Source of the DNA: Bradyrhizobium sp. JYMT SZCCT0428
Lineage (GTDB): Bacteria; Pseudomonadota; Alphaproteobacteria; Rhizobiales; Xanthobacteraceae
Length of the DNA: 64,000 bases
Assembly: GCF_018131075.1 (NCBI RefSeq)
Contig: NZ_JAFCLS010000024.1
Span: 1 to 64,000 of the forward strand
Direction: 5' to 3'
Shown here one piece after another: positions 42,404-51,395 of the stretch. The stretch's first letter is position 1. Each line of letters begins with the position of its first letter. A program made the translations under genes and the position numbers. The notes beneath the pieces were generated by a model. That model was not told the origin of the DNA. It made no database searches and saw nothing but the letters and a program-made list of their open reading frames with translations.

Positions 42404-42559
42404 ATGGATGCCCAGCGAATTGCCGTCGATGCCGTGGTTGCATTGACCGATTGCGACCGCGACGCGGTCGTTGCCTTTATCCGCAGGCTCTATCTGGCCG
42501 GCGTCACGGACCCCAAGCGCCTGACCTTCAAGGGCCTGCAGGCGATGGGGCGGAACTGA
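42404..42559 (+). CDS. Small protein of unknown function (51 residues)
   Basis: The frame reads MDAQRIAVDAVVAL followed by a predicted helix DRDAVVAFIRRLYLAGV and the tail DPKRLTFKGLQAMGRN. It looks like a short helical protein without membrane segment. ATG 42404 has CGAGGAAG seven bases before it, which supports translation. I recognise no family. It stands between two terminator-type hairpins and converges on the fumarylacetoacetase-family gene. Confidence 0.6.
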   Translation: MDAQRIAVDAVVALTDCDRDAVVAFIRRLYLAGVTDPKRLTFKGLQAMGRN

Positions 42560-42581
42560 TCGCTCCTACACCGCAGTAATG

Positions 42582-42607
42582 AAAAAGCCCCGGATCAGAT
42601 CCGGGGC
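42582..42607 (-). terminator. Intrinsic terminator of the fumarylacetoacetase-family gene
   Basis: GCCCCGGAT (42587-42595) and ATCCGGGGC (42599-42607) form a nine-base-pair stem with a three-base loop. On the minus strand it is followed by TTTTTC (42582-42586). It starts seven bases after the stop of the minus-strand hydrolase gene. Confidence 0.85.
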
Positions 42608-42613
42608 GACGGT

Positions 42614-43315
42614 CTACTCCGGATTGCCGATCGCAACCTTCAGCGTGCCGACGCCGTCGACGCCGCATTCGATCTTGTCGCCCGGCTTGAGCTGGGAGAC
42701 GCCGGCCGGCGTACCCGTCATGACGATGTCGCCGGCGGCGAGCGCGACCTGCTGCGAGAGCTGCCAGATGATTTCCGGCACGTTCCAGATCAGCTCGGTC
42801 AAATCGCCCTTTTGCGTTTCGGTGCCGTTGACCGTGAGCCAGATCTTGCCCTTGGCGGGATGGCCGATCTTGGAGGCCGGCTGCAGCGCCGAGCAGGGCG
42901 CGGAATAGTCGAAAGACTTGCCGACTTCCCACGGGCGCTCCTTCTTGCGCGAGGCGATCTGCAGGTCGCGGCGGGTCAGGTCGATGCCGACGGCATAGCC
43001 GTAGACATGGTCGAGCGCCTTCTCGGTGGGAATATTCAGCCCGCCGCTCTTCATCGCGACGATCAGCTCGACCTCGTGATGCAGGTCCTTGGTCAGCGGC
43101 GGATAGGGAATGGTGGCGCCGTCAGGCACCAGCATGTCGGCGTGCTTGGCGAAGAAGAACGGCGGCGCGCGCTCGTCATTGCCCATCTCGCGGATGTGCT
43201 CGAGATAGTTGCGCCCGACGCACCAGATGCGGCGCACGGGATAGGACTTTGTCTCTCCGACGACGGGAAGCGACGGCTGCGGGGGGACGGGAATGACGTA
43301 GGATGCGGCGTTCAT
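42614..43315 (-). CDS. Fumarylacetoacetate hydrolase family protein (FAHD1/fumarylpyruvate hydrolase-like)
   Basis: A 233-residue protein with the FAH C-terminal fold. IWCVGRNYLEHIREMGN opens the domain. The metal ligands are in DLHHEVELIVAM (the His/Glu/Glu set), and the end has VMTGTPAGVSQLKPGD, the family signature. The enzymes hydrolyse C-C bonds in fumarylpyruvate, acylpyruvates or oxaloacetate. The length and the PPFFFAKHADMLVPDG segment fit the FAHD1/NagK branch. There is no aromatic degradation cluster nearby, so the physiological substrate is open. It is followed by a clear terminator. Confidence 0.9.
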   Translation of the reverse strand: MNAASYVIPVPPQPSLPVVGETKSYPVRRIWCVGRNYLEHIREMGNDERAPPFFFAKHADMLVPDGATIPYPPLTKDLHHEVELIVAMKSGGLNIPTEKALDHVYGYAVGIDLTRRDLQIASRKKERPWEVGKSFDYSAPCSALQPASKIGHPAKGKIWLTVNGTETQKGDLTELIWNVPEIIWQLSQQVALAAGDIVMTGTPAGVSQLKPGDKIECGVDGVGTLKVAIGNPE

Positions 43316-43362
43316 GAAATGGGTCTCTGGACGGGTTTTGGGGTGGAACGGCGGCGATAGCT

Positions 43363-45183
43363 TTACGCGGTTGCGCTGATCGGCGCCAGACTGGGGTGAC
43401 CGGCGTCGCGCTGTTGCAGGCGGAAGAACGAGGCGTAGCGCCCGGCGCGCCGCAACAGGTCGTCATGCTGGCCGCGCTCGACGATCTCGCCGCCTTCGAC
43501 CACCAGAATGGCGTCGGCGTGCATGATGGTGTGCAGGCGGTGGGCGATCACGATCGTGGTCCGGTTCCGGCACAGATGCTCGATGGCTTCCTGTACGGCT
43601 TTCTCGGATTCCGAATCCAGTGCGGCGGTGGCCTCGTCCAAGAGGATGATCGGCGCGTTCTTGATCAGCGCCCGGGCCACGGCGATGCGCTGGCGCTGGC
43701 CGCCGGACAGTTGCGTGCCGTGCTCGCCGACCGGGGTGTCGTAGCCGAGCGGAAAACCCATGATGAAGTCGTGGGCGCAGGCGGCCTTGGCGGCGGCCTC
43801 GATTTCGTCCCTGGTGGCGCCGATCTTGCCGAAGGCGATGTTGGCGCCGATGGTGTCGCGGAACAGATAGACGTCCTGGCCGACATAGCCGGTCTGCTGG
43901 CGCAGCGAATGGCGCGACACGCCCGAGATCGCCTGGCCATCGATCAGGATGGCGCCGTCGCCCACCTCGTAGAGCCGCAGCAGCAGCGCTAGCACGGTGG
44001 ATTTGCCGCCGCCGGACGGGCCGACCAACGCGGTGGTCTTGCCGGGTTCGGCGATGAAGCTCATGCGGCGCAGCACCGGCTCGCTTGGCCGGTAAGCGAA
44101 GGTCACGTCGCGAAACTCGACCCGCGCGTCCGAGAGTTTCAGGGCCGGCTTGTCGTCGTCGGCGGGCTCGGTGGGTGGGCTGTCGACGATTTCCAGCAGC
44201 TTGCGCGCGCCGATCAGGTTGCTGTTCAACTCGATATTGAGCCGCGCCAGCCGCTTGGCCGGCTCATAGGCCAGCAGGAACGCGGTCAGGAACGAAAAGA
44301 ACTGGCCGGGCGAGGCGCCCATCGCGACCACGCGATAGCCGCCATACATCAGTCCCGCGGCGATCGCGAAACCGCCCAGCGTTTCCATCAGGGGGCTCGA
44401 GCGGCTGGAGACGCGTGCCATCTTGTTGGCGTTGCGTTCGACGGCGGTGATGCTGGCGTCGATGCGCTCGCGCATCGCCTGCTCGAGCGTGAACGCTTTC
44501 ACGGTGCGGATGCCCTGCAGCGATTCCTGCATGGTTTCCATGATGTCGGCGGTGCCGGAGAACTGGTTATGCGCGAGGCCCTTAATGCGCTTGACGAGCT
44601 TGCGCAGCACCAGCATCGCCGGCGGGGCGACGCCGAAACCCAGCAGCGCCATGTACGGGTCCGTCATCAGCATGACGACGACGAGCGCGATCAGCGACAG
44701 CAGATCGCGTCCAATGGCGTTGATCAGGAGATTGAGGACCTGCGTCACCGACGTGGCGCCGGCGGTCAGCCGCGCCAGAAATTCCGAGGAATGCCGCTCG
44801 GAAAAGAAGGCGATGTTTTCGCTCATCAGCTTGGCGAACAGCTGGCGCTGGTTGTTGGCGAGGATCGCGTTGCCGATCTGCGACAGGATCACGGTGTGGC
44901 CGTAGGTCGCCGCACCCTTGAGCGTGAAAATGACGATGGTGACCAGCGACAGGATCGCGATCCCGCGCACGTCCTTGTCGACATAGGCCTTGTTGATGAC
45001 TTCGCCGAGCAGATAGGCGGAACCGGCGGTCGTCGCCGCCGCAACCCCCATCAGCGCGAACGCCAGCAGATAGCGCCGCCAATAGGCGAGGCCCTGTTCG
45101 GCCACCAGGCGGCGAATCAGGATCGCGGCGCCATAGGGGTCGTCGGTGATTTTTCTCGGCGTATCTTTGGGAAGCTCGGTCAT
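43363..45183 (-). CDS. MsbA-like ABC exporter (fused permease-ATPase)
   Basis: A 606-residue half-transporter. Six hydrophobic segments fill the first 320 residues. The ATPase domain has Walker A VGPSGGGKST, the Q-loop YVGQDVYLF, the signature LSGGQRQRIAVARAL, Walker B IILLDEATAALD and the switch His in VIAHRLHTI. It is of the MsbA/lipid-exporter type and would act as a homodimer in the inner membrane, flipping lipid A-core or a related lipid. I take the ATG at 45183, with GGAACGCGG upstream, over the ATG at 45210. GalE is encoded just upstream on the same strand, and LPS core genes follow beyond it. Confidence 0.9.
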   Translation of the reverse strand: MTELPKDTPRKITDDPYGAAILIRRLVAEQGLAYWRRYLLAFALMGVAAATTAGSAYLLGEVINKAYVDKDVRGIAILSLVTIVIFTLKGAATYGHTVILSQIGNAILANNQRQLFAKLMSENIAFFSERHSSEFLARLTAGATSVTQVLNLLINAIGRDLLSLIALVVVMLMTDPYMALLGFGVAPPAMLVLRKLVKRIKGLAHNQFSGTADIMETMQESLQGIRTVKAFTLEQAMRERIDASITAVERNANKMARVSSRSSPLMETLGGFAIAAGLMYGGYRVVAMGASPGQFFSFLTAFLLAYEPAKRLARLNIELNSNLIGARKLLEIVDSPPTEPADDDKPALKLSDARVEFRDVTFAYRPSEPVLRRMSFIAEPGKTTALVGPSGGGKSTVLALLLRLYEVGDGAILIDGQAISGVSRHSLRQQTGYVGQDVYLFRDTIGANIAFGKIGATRDEIEAAAKAACAHDFIMGFPLGYDTPVGEHGTQLSGGQRQRIAVARALIKNAPIILLDEATAALDSESEKAVQEAIEHLCRNRTTIVIAHRLHTIMHADAILVVEGGEIVERGQHDDLLRRAGRYASFFRLQQRDAGHPSLAPISATA

Positions 45184-45292
45184 CCGCGTTCCATCGACGG
45201 CGCAGGGCATGAATCTACCCGCGTGTCAGGGCTGCTACGGTGACTGCTTGCCCGCTAAATGGCGGTTTTTCAAGCCAAATAACAGCTTGATT

Positions 45293-46306
45293 TTACGCCG
45301 ATTCCGCTTGCCGGCCGAGGCCGCCGCGCTCGTGGAACAGCCGCTCTTCCCAGGCCAGCGCGTGGGTGGCTATGGTCTCGAGATCATCATATTGCGGCGT
45401 CCAGTCCAGCGTTGAGCGGATGCGGCTGGTGTCGGCGACCATGGTCATGATGTCGCCGGGCCGGCGCGGCGCGTACTGGACCGCGAAATTGCGCATGGCG
45501 ACGCGACGCACCGCCTCAAGGGTCTCCAGCACCGAATAGCCGCGGCCATAGCCGCAGTTCAGCGTCACCGAATTGCCGCCGCTGCGCAGATACGACAGCG
45601 CAGCGAGGTGCGCCTGCGCGAGGTCGCTGACATGGATGAAATCGCGGATGCAGCTGCCGTCCGGCGTCGGATAATCAGTCCCGAACACGTCGATCTTGGC
45701 GCGCTGCCCGGTGGCGGCTTCGACGGCGATCTTCAGCAGATGCGTCGCGCCGACGGTGGCGAGGCCGACGCGTCCCTTCGGATCGGCGCCGGCGACATTG
45801 AAGTAACGCAGCGCGACATATTTCAGATCGTGCGCCGCGGCGACGTCGTGCAGCATCAGTTCGGTCATCAACTTGGAAGAACCGTAGGGCGACAGCGGCC
45901 GGGTCGGCGCATGCTCGGGCACCGGCACTGTATCCGGGTTGCCATAGACGGCGGCGGTCGATGAAAAGATGAAGCGGTTGACGCTGCCTTTGACGGCTGC
46001 GTTCAGCAAACTGCGCGTCGTCATGGTGTTGTTGCGATAATAAGCCAGGGGATCGCGCATCGAATCCGGCACCACCACCGAGCCGGCGAAATGGATGATG
46101 CTCTCGACGCCGTGCTGGGAGAGCACGCCCTCGACGAGGTTTTCGTCGCCGGCATCGCCGATGAACAGCGGCACGCCCTCGGGCAGGAAGGCGGAGAATC
46201 CGGTGGAGAGATTGTCGATCACGACGACGCTTTCGCCGGCGTCCGCCAGCGCGTGAACCATATGACTTCCGATATAGCCGGCGCCACCGGTGACAAGCAC
46301 GGTCAT
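45293..46306 (-). CDS. galE: UDP-glucose 4-epimerase
   Basis: A 337-residue SDR enzyme with GGAGYIGSHMVHAL (NAD site), FSSTAAVYGNP (catalytic Ser) and YGSSKLMTELML (catalytic Tyr-x-x-x-Lys), then VALRYFNVAGADP, all hallmarks of GalE. It interconverts UDP-glucose and UDP-galactose; in rhizobia the equivalent gene is exoB and is required for LPS and exopolysaccharide. ATG 46306 is preceded by GAGAGGGTAAG. It lies 109 bases upstream of the exporter gene on the same strand and diverges from the LpcC-like gene. Confidence 0.95.
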   Translation of the reverse strand: MTVLVTGGAGYIGSHMVHALADAGESVVVIDNLSTGFSAFLPEGVPLFIGDAGDENLVEGVLSQHGVESIIHFAGSVVVPDSMRDPLAYYRNNTMTTRSLLNAAVKGSVNRFIFSSTAAVYGNPDTVPVPEHAPTRPLSPYGSSKLMTELMLHDVAAAHDLKYVALRYFNVAGADPKGRVGLATVGATHLLKIAVEAATGQRAKIDVFGTDYPTPDGSCIRDFIHVSDLAQAHLAALSYLRSGGNSVTLNCGYGRGYSVLETLEAVRRVAMRNFAVQYAPRRPGDIMTMVADTSRIRSTLDWTPQYDDLETIATHALAWEERLFHERGGLGRQAESA

Positions 46307-46436
46307 GGGCTTACCCTCTCTCCCAGTTGTTGCCGCCGATGCTAGCCGGGGCGCGGTGAAGAGTGGGTTTCGGCATGAGTGAACTGGCCACTATGCTTAA
46401 TGTTGCGTATAGGAACCCATGTAAACGGAGCCGGAC

Positions 46437-47501
46437 GTGCCGATCGAGAACAATTCAGCCGATGATCTGCAGCTGATCGTGCCGAATCTGCACAGGCGTT
46501 ATTCCGGCGTCACCGCGACCAACCGGATGGTGGCGCCGAAACTCGCCCAAATGTTTCGCGCCGCATGGCTCGGTTCCCACGCCCCCGACGGCATTGCGCG
46601 GATGGGGTTCGGCGATTTGCTGAAGCTTTGGCGCCGCCGCACACCGCTGATCTGGCACGCGCGGCGCAACGACGAAATGATTGCCGGCGTGTTGTTGCGC
46701 GCGCTCGGCTGGCCGCTGAAGCTCGTGTTCACCTCGGCGGCGCAGCGGCATCATAAATCGCTGACGCGCTGGCTGATCCGCCGCATGGACGCGATCATCG
46801 CCACCAGCGCGCTCTCGGCTTCCTTCCTCAACCGTGAATCGACGGTCGTGATGCATGGCGTCGATACCATCAGTTATGCGCCGCCGGCCGATCGTGCGGC
46901 GGCGTTTGCGCAAAGCGGATTGCCGGGCCGTTATGCGATCGGCTGCTTCGGCCGGGTCCGCTCGCAAAAGGGCAGCGACGTTTTTGTCGAAGCGATGTGC
47001 CGGCTGCTGCCGCGCTATCCCGATTTCACCGCCGTGATCGTCGGCGCTGTCGTGCCCGAGCAGCAGAGTTTTGCCAACGCCCTGAAAAAGCAGATCGAGG
47101 CTGCTGGTTTGCAGTCACGAATTATCATCACCGGCGAGATCGAGATCGAGGAAGTGCAGCGCTGGTATCAGCGGCTGACGATCTACGCCTTCACCTCGCG
47201 CAATGAAGGCTTTGGATTGACGCTGATCGAGGCGATGTCGTCCGGTGCAGCTTTGGTGGCGTCGCGGGCGGGGGCGGCCGAATTCGTGGTCGAGGACGGC
47301 GTCACCGGCGTGCTGACGCCACCCGGTGACGTCGATGCGCTGGTGACGGCGCTGGAACCGCTGATGCGCGATCCCGCTTCCGCGGCAGCGATGGGGACGC
47401 GGGCGCGGGCGTGCGTGCTGCAGAAGTTCAGTCTCGAAGCTGAAGCCAATGCGATCGCCGAAGTTTATCGCAGTCTTTCTATCTCGTCTCCAAACGCGTG
47501 A
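46437..47501 (+). CDS. GT4 glycosyltransferase, LpcC-like LPS-core mannosyltransferase
   Basis: A 354-residue GT-B enzyme. It has an unusual N-terminus with IVPNLHRRYSGVTATNR, as in rhizobial LpcC, which adds mannose to Kdo of the LPS inner core. The linker is VVMHGVDTISYAPP, the hinge GCFGRVRSQKGSDVFVEAM, and the donor site FTSRNEGFGLTLIEAMSSGAALVAS with the two Glu of EX7E. LpcC function is inferred from this resemblance and from the neighbouring heptose and galE genes. The start is GTG 46437. The 3' end overlaps the convergent cupin gene by 23 bases. Confidence 0.85.
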   Translation: MPIENNSADDLQLIVPNLHRRYSGVTATNRMVAPKLAQMFRAAWLGSHAPDGIARMGFGDLLKLWRRRTPLIWHARRNDEMIAGVLLRALGWPLKLVFTSAAQRHHKSLTRWLIRRMDAIIATSALSASFLNRESTVVMHGVDTISYAPPADRAAAFAQSGLPGRYAIGCFGRVRSQKGSDVFVEAMCRLLPRYPDFTAVIVGAVVPEQQSFANALKKQIEAAGLQSRIIITGEIEIEEVQRWYQRLTIYAFTSRNEGFGLTLIEAMSSGAALVASRAGAAEFVVEDGVTGVLTPPGDVDALVTALEPLMRDPASAAAMGTRARACVLQKFSLEAEANAIAEVYRSLSISSPNA

Positions 47502-47932
47502 TGTCCAAATCATCAAGATGAGCTGTTTTCTCATCGAGAAGAGGATTTGAGTGCCAGTCGGCGCTATCGCCAGCCTCGCCGTGCTTGACGGTGTGAATGA
47601 CCGAATTGCGATACATGTAACCGTTGTGCGAAACGTTTGGCTCGGTGGTGCATATCTCGTTCGGTCCGAGTATGCGTAGCTTTAAAGCGCCGTCGACCAG
47701 TTCAGCGAGAGCCATTTTGCCCCCGTTGGACGATATAGGTTTCGCGAACGCTGCGGTGATAATGGCTCTTTTGCCAGCCGCCGCTGTCGGTTGCCTCGGT
47801 CCGGATATAGGCAATGCCATCGTCGTGCTTGAGGCGAAATCGAAATTCGCCGTTTGGCATTAGATTATGTTCGATCGAGACGCCCTTCGATCGTGCTTCT
47901 TCCGGTCCAACGTCGCGTGGTTGATAGGCCAT
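47479..47932 (-). pseudogene. Cupin protein gene broken by a one-base frameshift
   Basis: Two overlapping minus-strand frames together give one cupin. The first (ATG 47932 to TGA 47702, 76 residues) contains HYHRSVRETYIVQRG, an exact cupin motif 1 (H-x-H-x4-E-x6-G), then runs into a wrong tail. The second (to 47479) continues with KMALAELVDGALKLRI and a motif 2-like stretch, VSHNGYMYRNSVIHTVKHG. Removing one G from the run of five (plus-strand C 47720-47724) restores a single chain of about 150 residues. An ATG at 47715 could also restart translation of the second part. It ends the gmhA-gmhB operon, starting one base after the gmhB stop. It may be a true mutation, a phase-variable tract or a sequencing error. 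Confidence 0.75.
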
Positions 47933-47933
47933 G

Positions 47934-48476
47934 TCAGGAGACGTATGTTTGCTGCAAGATATCTGACACAAACGCATCAAGGTCGCCGCCGGTGAACAGA
48001 AAGCCCGGCAGGCCAACGGCTTGCCCGGCCTCGATGTCGGTCGCGCGATCGCCGATGACAAAGCTGCCGGCGTGACGCACCGGCCAATGCTGCATCAGAT
48101 CATGGATCATGCCGGGGCTTGGCTTACGCCAATGATGATTTTCGAGATAGCCGGCGACGGTGCCTTCCGGATGGTGCGGGCAGTACCTGATGTCGTCGAT
48201 GACGGCGCCTTGCGCCGCGAGCTCGGCGCGCATCCAGTCATGCAGCGTGTTGAGTTCGGCTTCGGTGAAATAACCGCGCGCGATACCGGCCTGGTTGGTG
48301 AAGAAAAACACGAAGTAACCGGCATCGTTCAGCCGCCGGATCGCCTTCGCCGCATTCGGCATCCAGCGAATCCGTTCCCGCGTTCCGACATAGCCGTCGT
48401 CATGGTTGACGACGCCGTCGCGGTCGAGGAAGGCGGCGGGCTTTTGGATGGCGCGGGCGAGCTCGGCGCCGCTCAT
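47934..48476 (-). CDS. gmhB: D-glycero-beta-D-manno-heptose-1,7-bisphosphate 7-phosphatase
   Basis: A 180-residue HAD-superfamily phosphatase. The nucleophile motif is AAFLDRDGVVNHDDGYV, motif II FFFTNQAGIARGYF, zinc-site residues lie in CPHHPEG, and the late acidic motif is VIGDRATDIEAGQAVG. All fit GmhB (HisB-N-like). It removes the 7-phosphate in ADP-heptose synthesis. The ATG at 48476 overlaps the gmhA stop in ATGA; the longer frame upstream is only a shadow of gmhA. One further Cys/His of the usual zinc site is missing (one short CxH loop), as in several GmhB proteins. Confidence 0.93.
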   Translation of the reverse strand: MSGAELARAIQKPAAFLDRDGVVNHDDGYVGTRERIRWMPNAAKAIRRLNDAGYFVFFFTNQAGIARGYFTEAELNTLHDWMRAELAAQGAVIDDIRYCPHHPEGTVAGYLENHHWRKPSPGMIHDLMQHWPVRHAGSFVIGDRATDIEAGQAVGLPGFLFTGGDLDAFVSDILQQTYVS

Positions 48477-49075
48477 TTCGGAGAGGCCTCGCGCATCATG
48501 GCCTGCTCGATCTCGTCGCAGATGCCGTGGCCGATCGCGAGATGGATCTGCTGCACCACCGGTGTGTCGTCGGTCGGCGCCACCAGCAAATGATCGCAAT
48601 CCGCGCCCATGGCCGCGCCCTTGCCCCCGGTGAAGCCGACCGTGACAAGCCCGCGCTCGCGCGCCTTGCGCAACGCCGCCAGAACGTTCGGCGAGCGGCC
48701 CGACGTGGTGAGCGCGAGCAGCACGTCGCCGCGCACGCCGAGGCCTTCGACCTGGCGGGCGAAAATCTGCTCATAGCCGTAATCATTGGCGATAGCCGTC
48801 AGCGCCGACGTGTCCGTCGTGAGCGCAATCGCCGCATAGCCGGGCCGGTCCTGCTTGTAGCGGCCGACGATTTCGGCGGCGATGTGCTGGGCGTCGCCGG
48901 CGCTGCCGCCATTGCCGATGATCAGAAGCTTGTTGCCGGCGCGCAGCGCCGCAATGATCGCGGCTGCAATGGCGTGCGCGACGGCCAGCAGTGCCGCGTC
49001 GGTGTTGGCGCGTTCGAGCGCGACGAGCGACTCTTTCAGATGGGCGGCGATCGGGTCTTTCGAATTCTGGTTCAA
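48473..49075 (-). CDS. gmhA: Sedoheptulose-7-phosphate isomerase
   Basis: A 200-residue SIS-domain protein. It has LLIIGNGGSAGDAQHIAAEI (the phosphosugar loop), LTTDTSALTAIANDYGYE, ALTTSGRSPNVLAAL and the C-terminal QIHLAIGHGICDEIE with the catalytic His, all diagnostic of GmhA. It makes D-glycero-D-manno-heptose 7-phosphate, the first step of ADP-heptose synthesis. The only start at the right place is TTG 49075, which has a weak upstream signal. It overlaps gmhB by four bases and follows the waaF-like gene by 77 bases, so the three plus the cupin form one minus-strand operon. Confidence 0.93.
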   Translation of the reverse strand: MNQNSKDPIAAHLKESLVALERANTDAALLAVAHAIAAAIIAALRAGNKLLIIGNGGSAGDAQHIAAEIVGRYKQDRPGYAAIALTTDTSALTAIANDYGYEQIFARQVEGLGVRGDVLLALTTSGRSPNVLAALRKARERGLVTVGFTGGKGAAMGADCDHLLVAPTDDTPVVQQIHLAIGHGICDEIEQAMMREASPK

Positions 49076-49152
49076 GATGCACCGTCAGGGTTGCAACGCG
49101 CGAATTCTACCTTGGCAAGTCTTGGTACTGATCGTGCGGTCCATGCGCAAGG

Positions 49153-50232
49153 TCATGGGGGGAGCTGCGCATGCGCGCGGGTTTCGCCGAGCACGCGCTG
49201 CACGATCTCGACTACGTCGGATGCCGGGATGTCCCGCATGCAGCGATGGTCGTTCATGGTGCAGATCGTGCGCTGGCAGGGCTGGCAGGTGAGTTGCGAT
49301 TTGGTTTGCAGAACCGTCGCCGCCAGGCCGTTCAGGGGCGCCCAGAGATAGGGGCTGGTCGGCCCGAAAATGCCCATGGTCGGCGTGCCGATCGCGGCGG
49401 CGATGTGCATCAGGCCCGAATCATTTGAGATGGCGACGCTGGCCGCCGCCATTGCCAGGATTCCGTTGCGCAGGTCTGATCCGGTAAGGTCGCGGATTCG
49501 GGGTCCCCCGGCGGCCACGATCTCCTGCGCCAGCGCCTTTTCGCCGGGACCGCCGACCACCCAGACCTCAAAGCCGCGTTCTGCCAGCAGCCGGGCCGCT
49601 TCCGGGAAATAGGTCCAGCGCTTGGACGCACCGACGGAACCTGGCCCCAGCGCCACCGCAGGCCCCGTAGCCAGCCCATTGGCCTGCCGCCAACGGCTGG
49701 CATCTTCCGGCGGCACGGCCAGTTGCGGCACCGGCCATTCCGGCGGCAGTGGCGCGCCATCGGGCAGCGCCAGCGCGGCATTCTTGTCGATAAAGCGGGG
49801 CAGGGCCTTCTCGCCCCAACGCATCCGGTTGATCAGCCCGAACCGGGCTTCGCCGAAGAAGCCTACCCGTTCCGGGATACCGGCCAGCGTCGGCGCAATC
49901 GCCGCCTTCCAGGTCCGGGGCAGGACCAGGGCGGTCGCATAGCCCCTCGACCGCAATTCTCTGGCCAGACCCTGCTGCCTGGCCACCGCCAGCCGGCTAC
50001 GCGGCAGGTCCCAGACAATCCCGGCGCGGACCCCCCGCATGTAATCGACCAGTGGGGCGCAAAGGGAGGTCACCAGCAAATCGACCGGCCGGTTCGGCCA
50101 GCGCTGCTTGAGGACGCGCACGACAGTATGGCCTCGGACGAAGTCACCGATCCACATATAGGGGATGATCAGGATGGGCCGCGTATCGGCCGCATCCTCC
50201 ATCGCAATCCCATCTATTGAATCTTTATTCAT
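49153..50232 (-). CDS. waaF: ADP-heptose:LPS heptosyltransferase II-like (GT9)
   Basis: A 359-residue GT9 enzyme. The N-terminus is ILIIPYMWIGDFVRGHTVVRVLKQRWP, usual for heptosyltransferases; the donor site includes AVALGPGSVGASKRWTYFPEAARLL and ISNDSGLMHIAAAIGTPTMGIFGPTSP, as in WaaF. Four Cys residues in the C-terminal TCQPCQRTICTMNDHRCM are also a known trait of this family. It transfers heptose from ADP-heptose to the LPS inner core in the cytoplasm. ATG 50232 has only a weak ribosome-binding site and ATG 50202 is an alternative. It diverges from hldD. Confidence 0.92.
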   Translation of the reverse strand: MNKDSIDGIAMEDAADTRPILIIPYMWIGDFVRGHTVVRVLKQRWPNRPVDLLVTSLCAPLVDYMRGVRAGIVWDLPRSRLAVARQQGLARELRSRGYATALVLPRTWKAAIAPTLAGIPERVGFFGEARFGLINRMRWGEKALPRFIDKNAALALPDGAPLPPEWPVPQLAVPPEDASRWRQANGLATGPAVALGPGSVGASKRWTYFPEAARLLAERGFEVWVVGGPGEKALAQEIVAAGGPRIRDLTGSDLRNGILAMAAASVAISNDSGLMHIAAAIGTPTMGIFGPTSPYLWAPLNGLAATVLQTKSQLTCQPCQRTICTMNDHRCMRDIPASDVVEIVQRVLGETRAHAQLPP

Positions 50233-50395
50233 ATCTTAGGTGTCTGACGACTGGTCTTTTTCCGGCTCCGTCGGTAACCGCTCCGCACCGGCAGGTAAAG
50301 CCGCAGCCCGTGACTTCACCACGCCTCATAAGCCAAGTTGCCTGCCGCGCGCGTCTGGGGCAAAGCTGGCGCCGCACATCAAGGCAGGGGATGAC

Positions 50396-51376
50396 ATGTT
50401 ACTGGTGACCGGTGGCGCCGGTTTTATCGGATCGAACGTCGTGGCCGCATTGAACGACGCGGGGCGCACTGACGTGGCCGTGTGCGACATCCTCGGCCAT
50501 GACGGCAAATGGCATAATCTCGCCAAGCGCCAGCTCGCCGACTTTGTCCCGCCGGCGGAACTGATGGACTGGCTGAAGGGCCGGCGGTTAGAGGCCGTGA
50601 TCCATCTCGGTGCCATTTCCGAAACGACCGCGACCGACGGCGATCTCGTCATCGAAACCAATTTCCGGCTGTCGATGCGGCTGCTCGACTGGTGCACCGC
50701 GAATGCGACGCCGCTGATCTATGCGTCCTCTGCGGCCACCTATGGCGATGGCGAGCGAGGCTTTCGCGATGACCAATCCGTGGAAAACCTGAAAAAACTT
50801 CGGCCGATGAATCTGTACGGCTGGAGCAAGCATCTGTTCGACATGGCGGTGGCCGAACGCGCCGCGCGCGGCGAGCGGTTGCCGCCGCAATGGGCCGGGC
50901 TAAAGTTCTTCAACGTGTTCGGGCCCAATGAATATCACAAAGGCACGATGATGAGCGTGCTGGCGCGGCGCTTCGACGACGTCAAGGCCGGTCGACCCGT
51001 GCAGCTGTTCAAGTCGCATCGCGAGGGGATTGCGGACGGCGATCAGCGCCGCGATTTCATCTATGTCGACGACGTCGTTCGCGTGATGATATGGCTCTTG
51101 GCGACGCCCGGTGTCAGCGGTCTGTTCAACGTCGGAACCGGCACCGCCCGCAGCTTTCGCGATCTGATGCTTGCGGCCTACGCCGCGCTCGGCGCCAAGC
51201 CGAACATTGAGTATATCGACATGCCCGAACAGATCCGCGGCAGCTATCAATATTTCACCCAGAGCGAAGTCGATCGCCTGCAGCACGCCGGCTATAACGG
51301 CGGCTTCACGGCGCTGGAAGACGCGGTCGACGCCTACGTGAAGGGTTTCCTCGACCGCACCGATCGCTTCCGCTGA
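50396..51376 (+). CDS. hldD: ADP-L-glycero-D-manno-heptose 6-epimerase
   Basis: A 326-residue extended SDR. It has VTGGAGFIGSNVVAAL (NAD(P) site), IYASSAATYGDGERGF (catalytic Ser), MNLYGWSKHLFD (Tyr-x-x-x-Lys) and FFNVFGPNEYHKGTMMSV, the last specific for HldD. It converts ADP-D-glycero- to ADP-L-glycero-manno-heptose. I chose ATG 50396 (AGGGGATGAC upstream); the frame runs further upstream without homology. It starts the plus-strand operon hldD-hldE-ligase, opposite to waaF. Confidence 0.95.
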   Translation: MLLVTGGAGFIGSNVVAALNDAGRTDVAVCDILGHDGKWHNLAKRQLADFVPPAELMDWLKGRRLEAVIHLGAISETTATDGDLVIETNFRLSMRLLDWCTANATPLIYASSAATYGDGERGFRDDQSVENLKKLRPMNLYGWSKHLFDMAVAERAARGERLPPQWAGLKFFNVFGPNEYHKGTMMSVLARRFDDVKAGRPVQLFKSHREGIADGDQRRDFIYVDDVVRVMIWLLATPGVSGLFNVGTGTARSFRDLMLAAYAALGAKPNIEYIDMPEQIRGSYQYFTQSEVDRLQHAGYNGGFTALEDAVDAYVKGFLDRTDRFR

Positions 51377-51395
51377 CGGGCCACAGGTAGACCAT

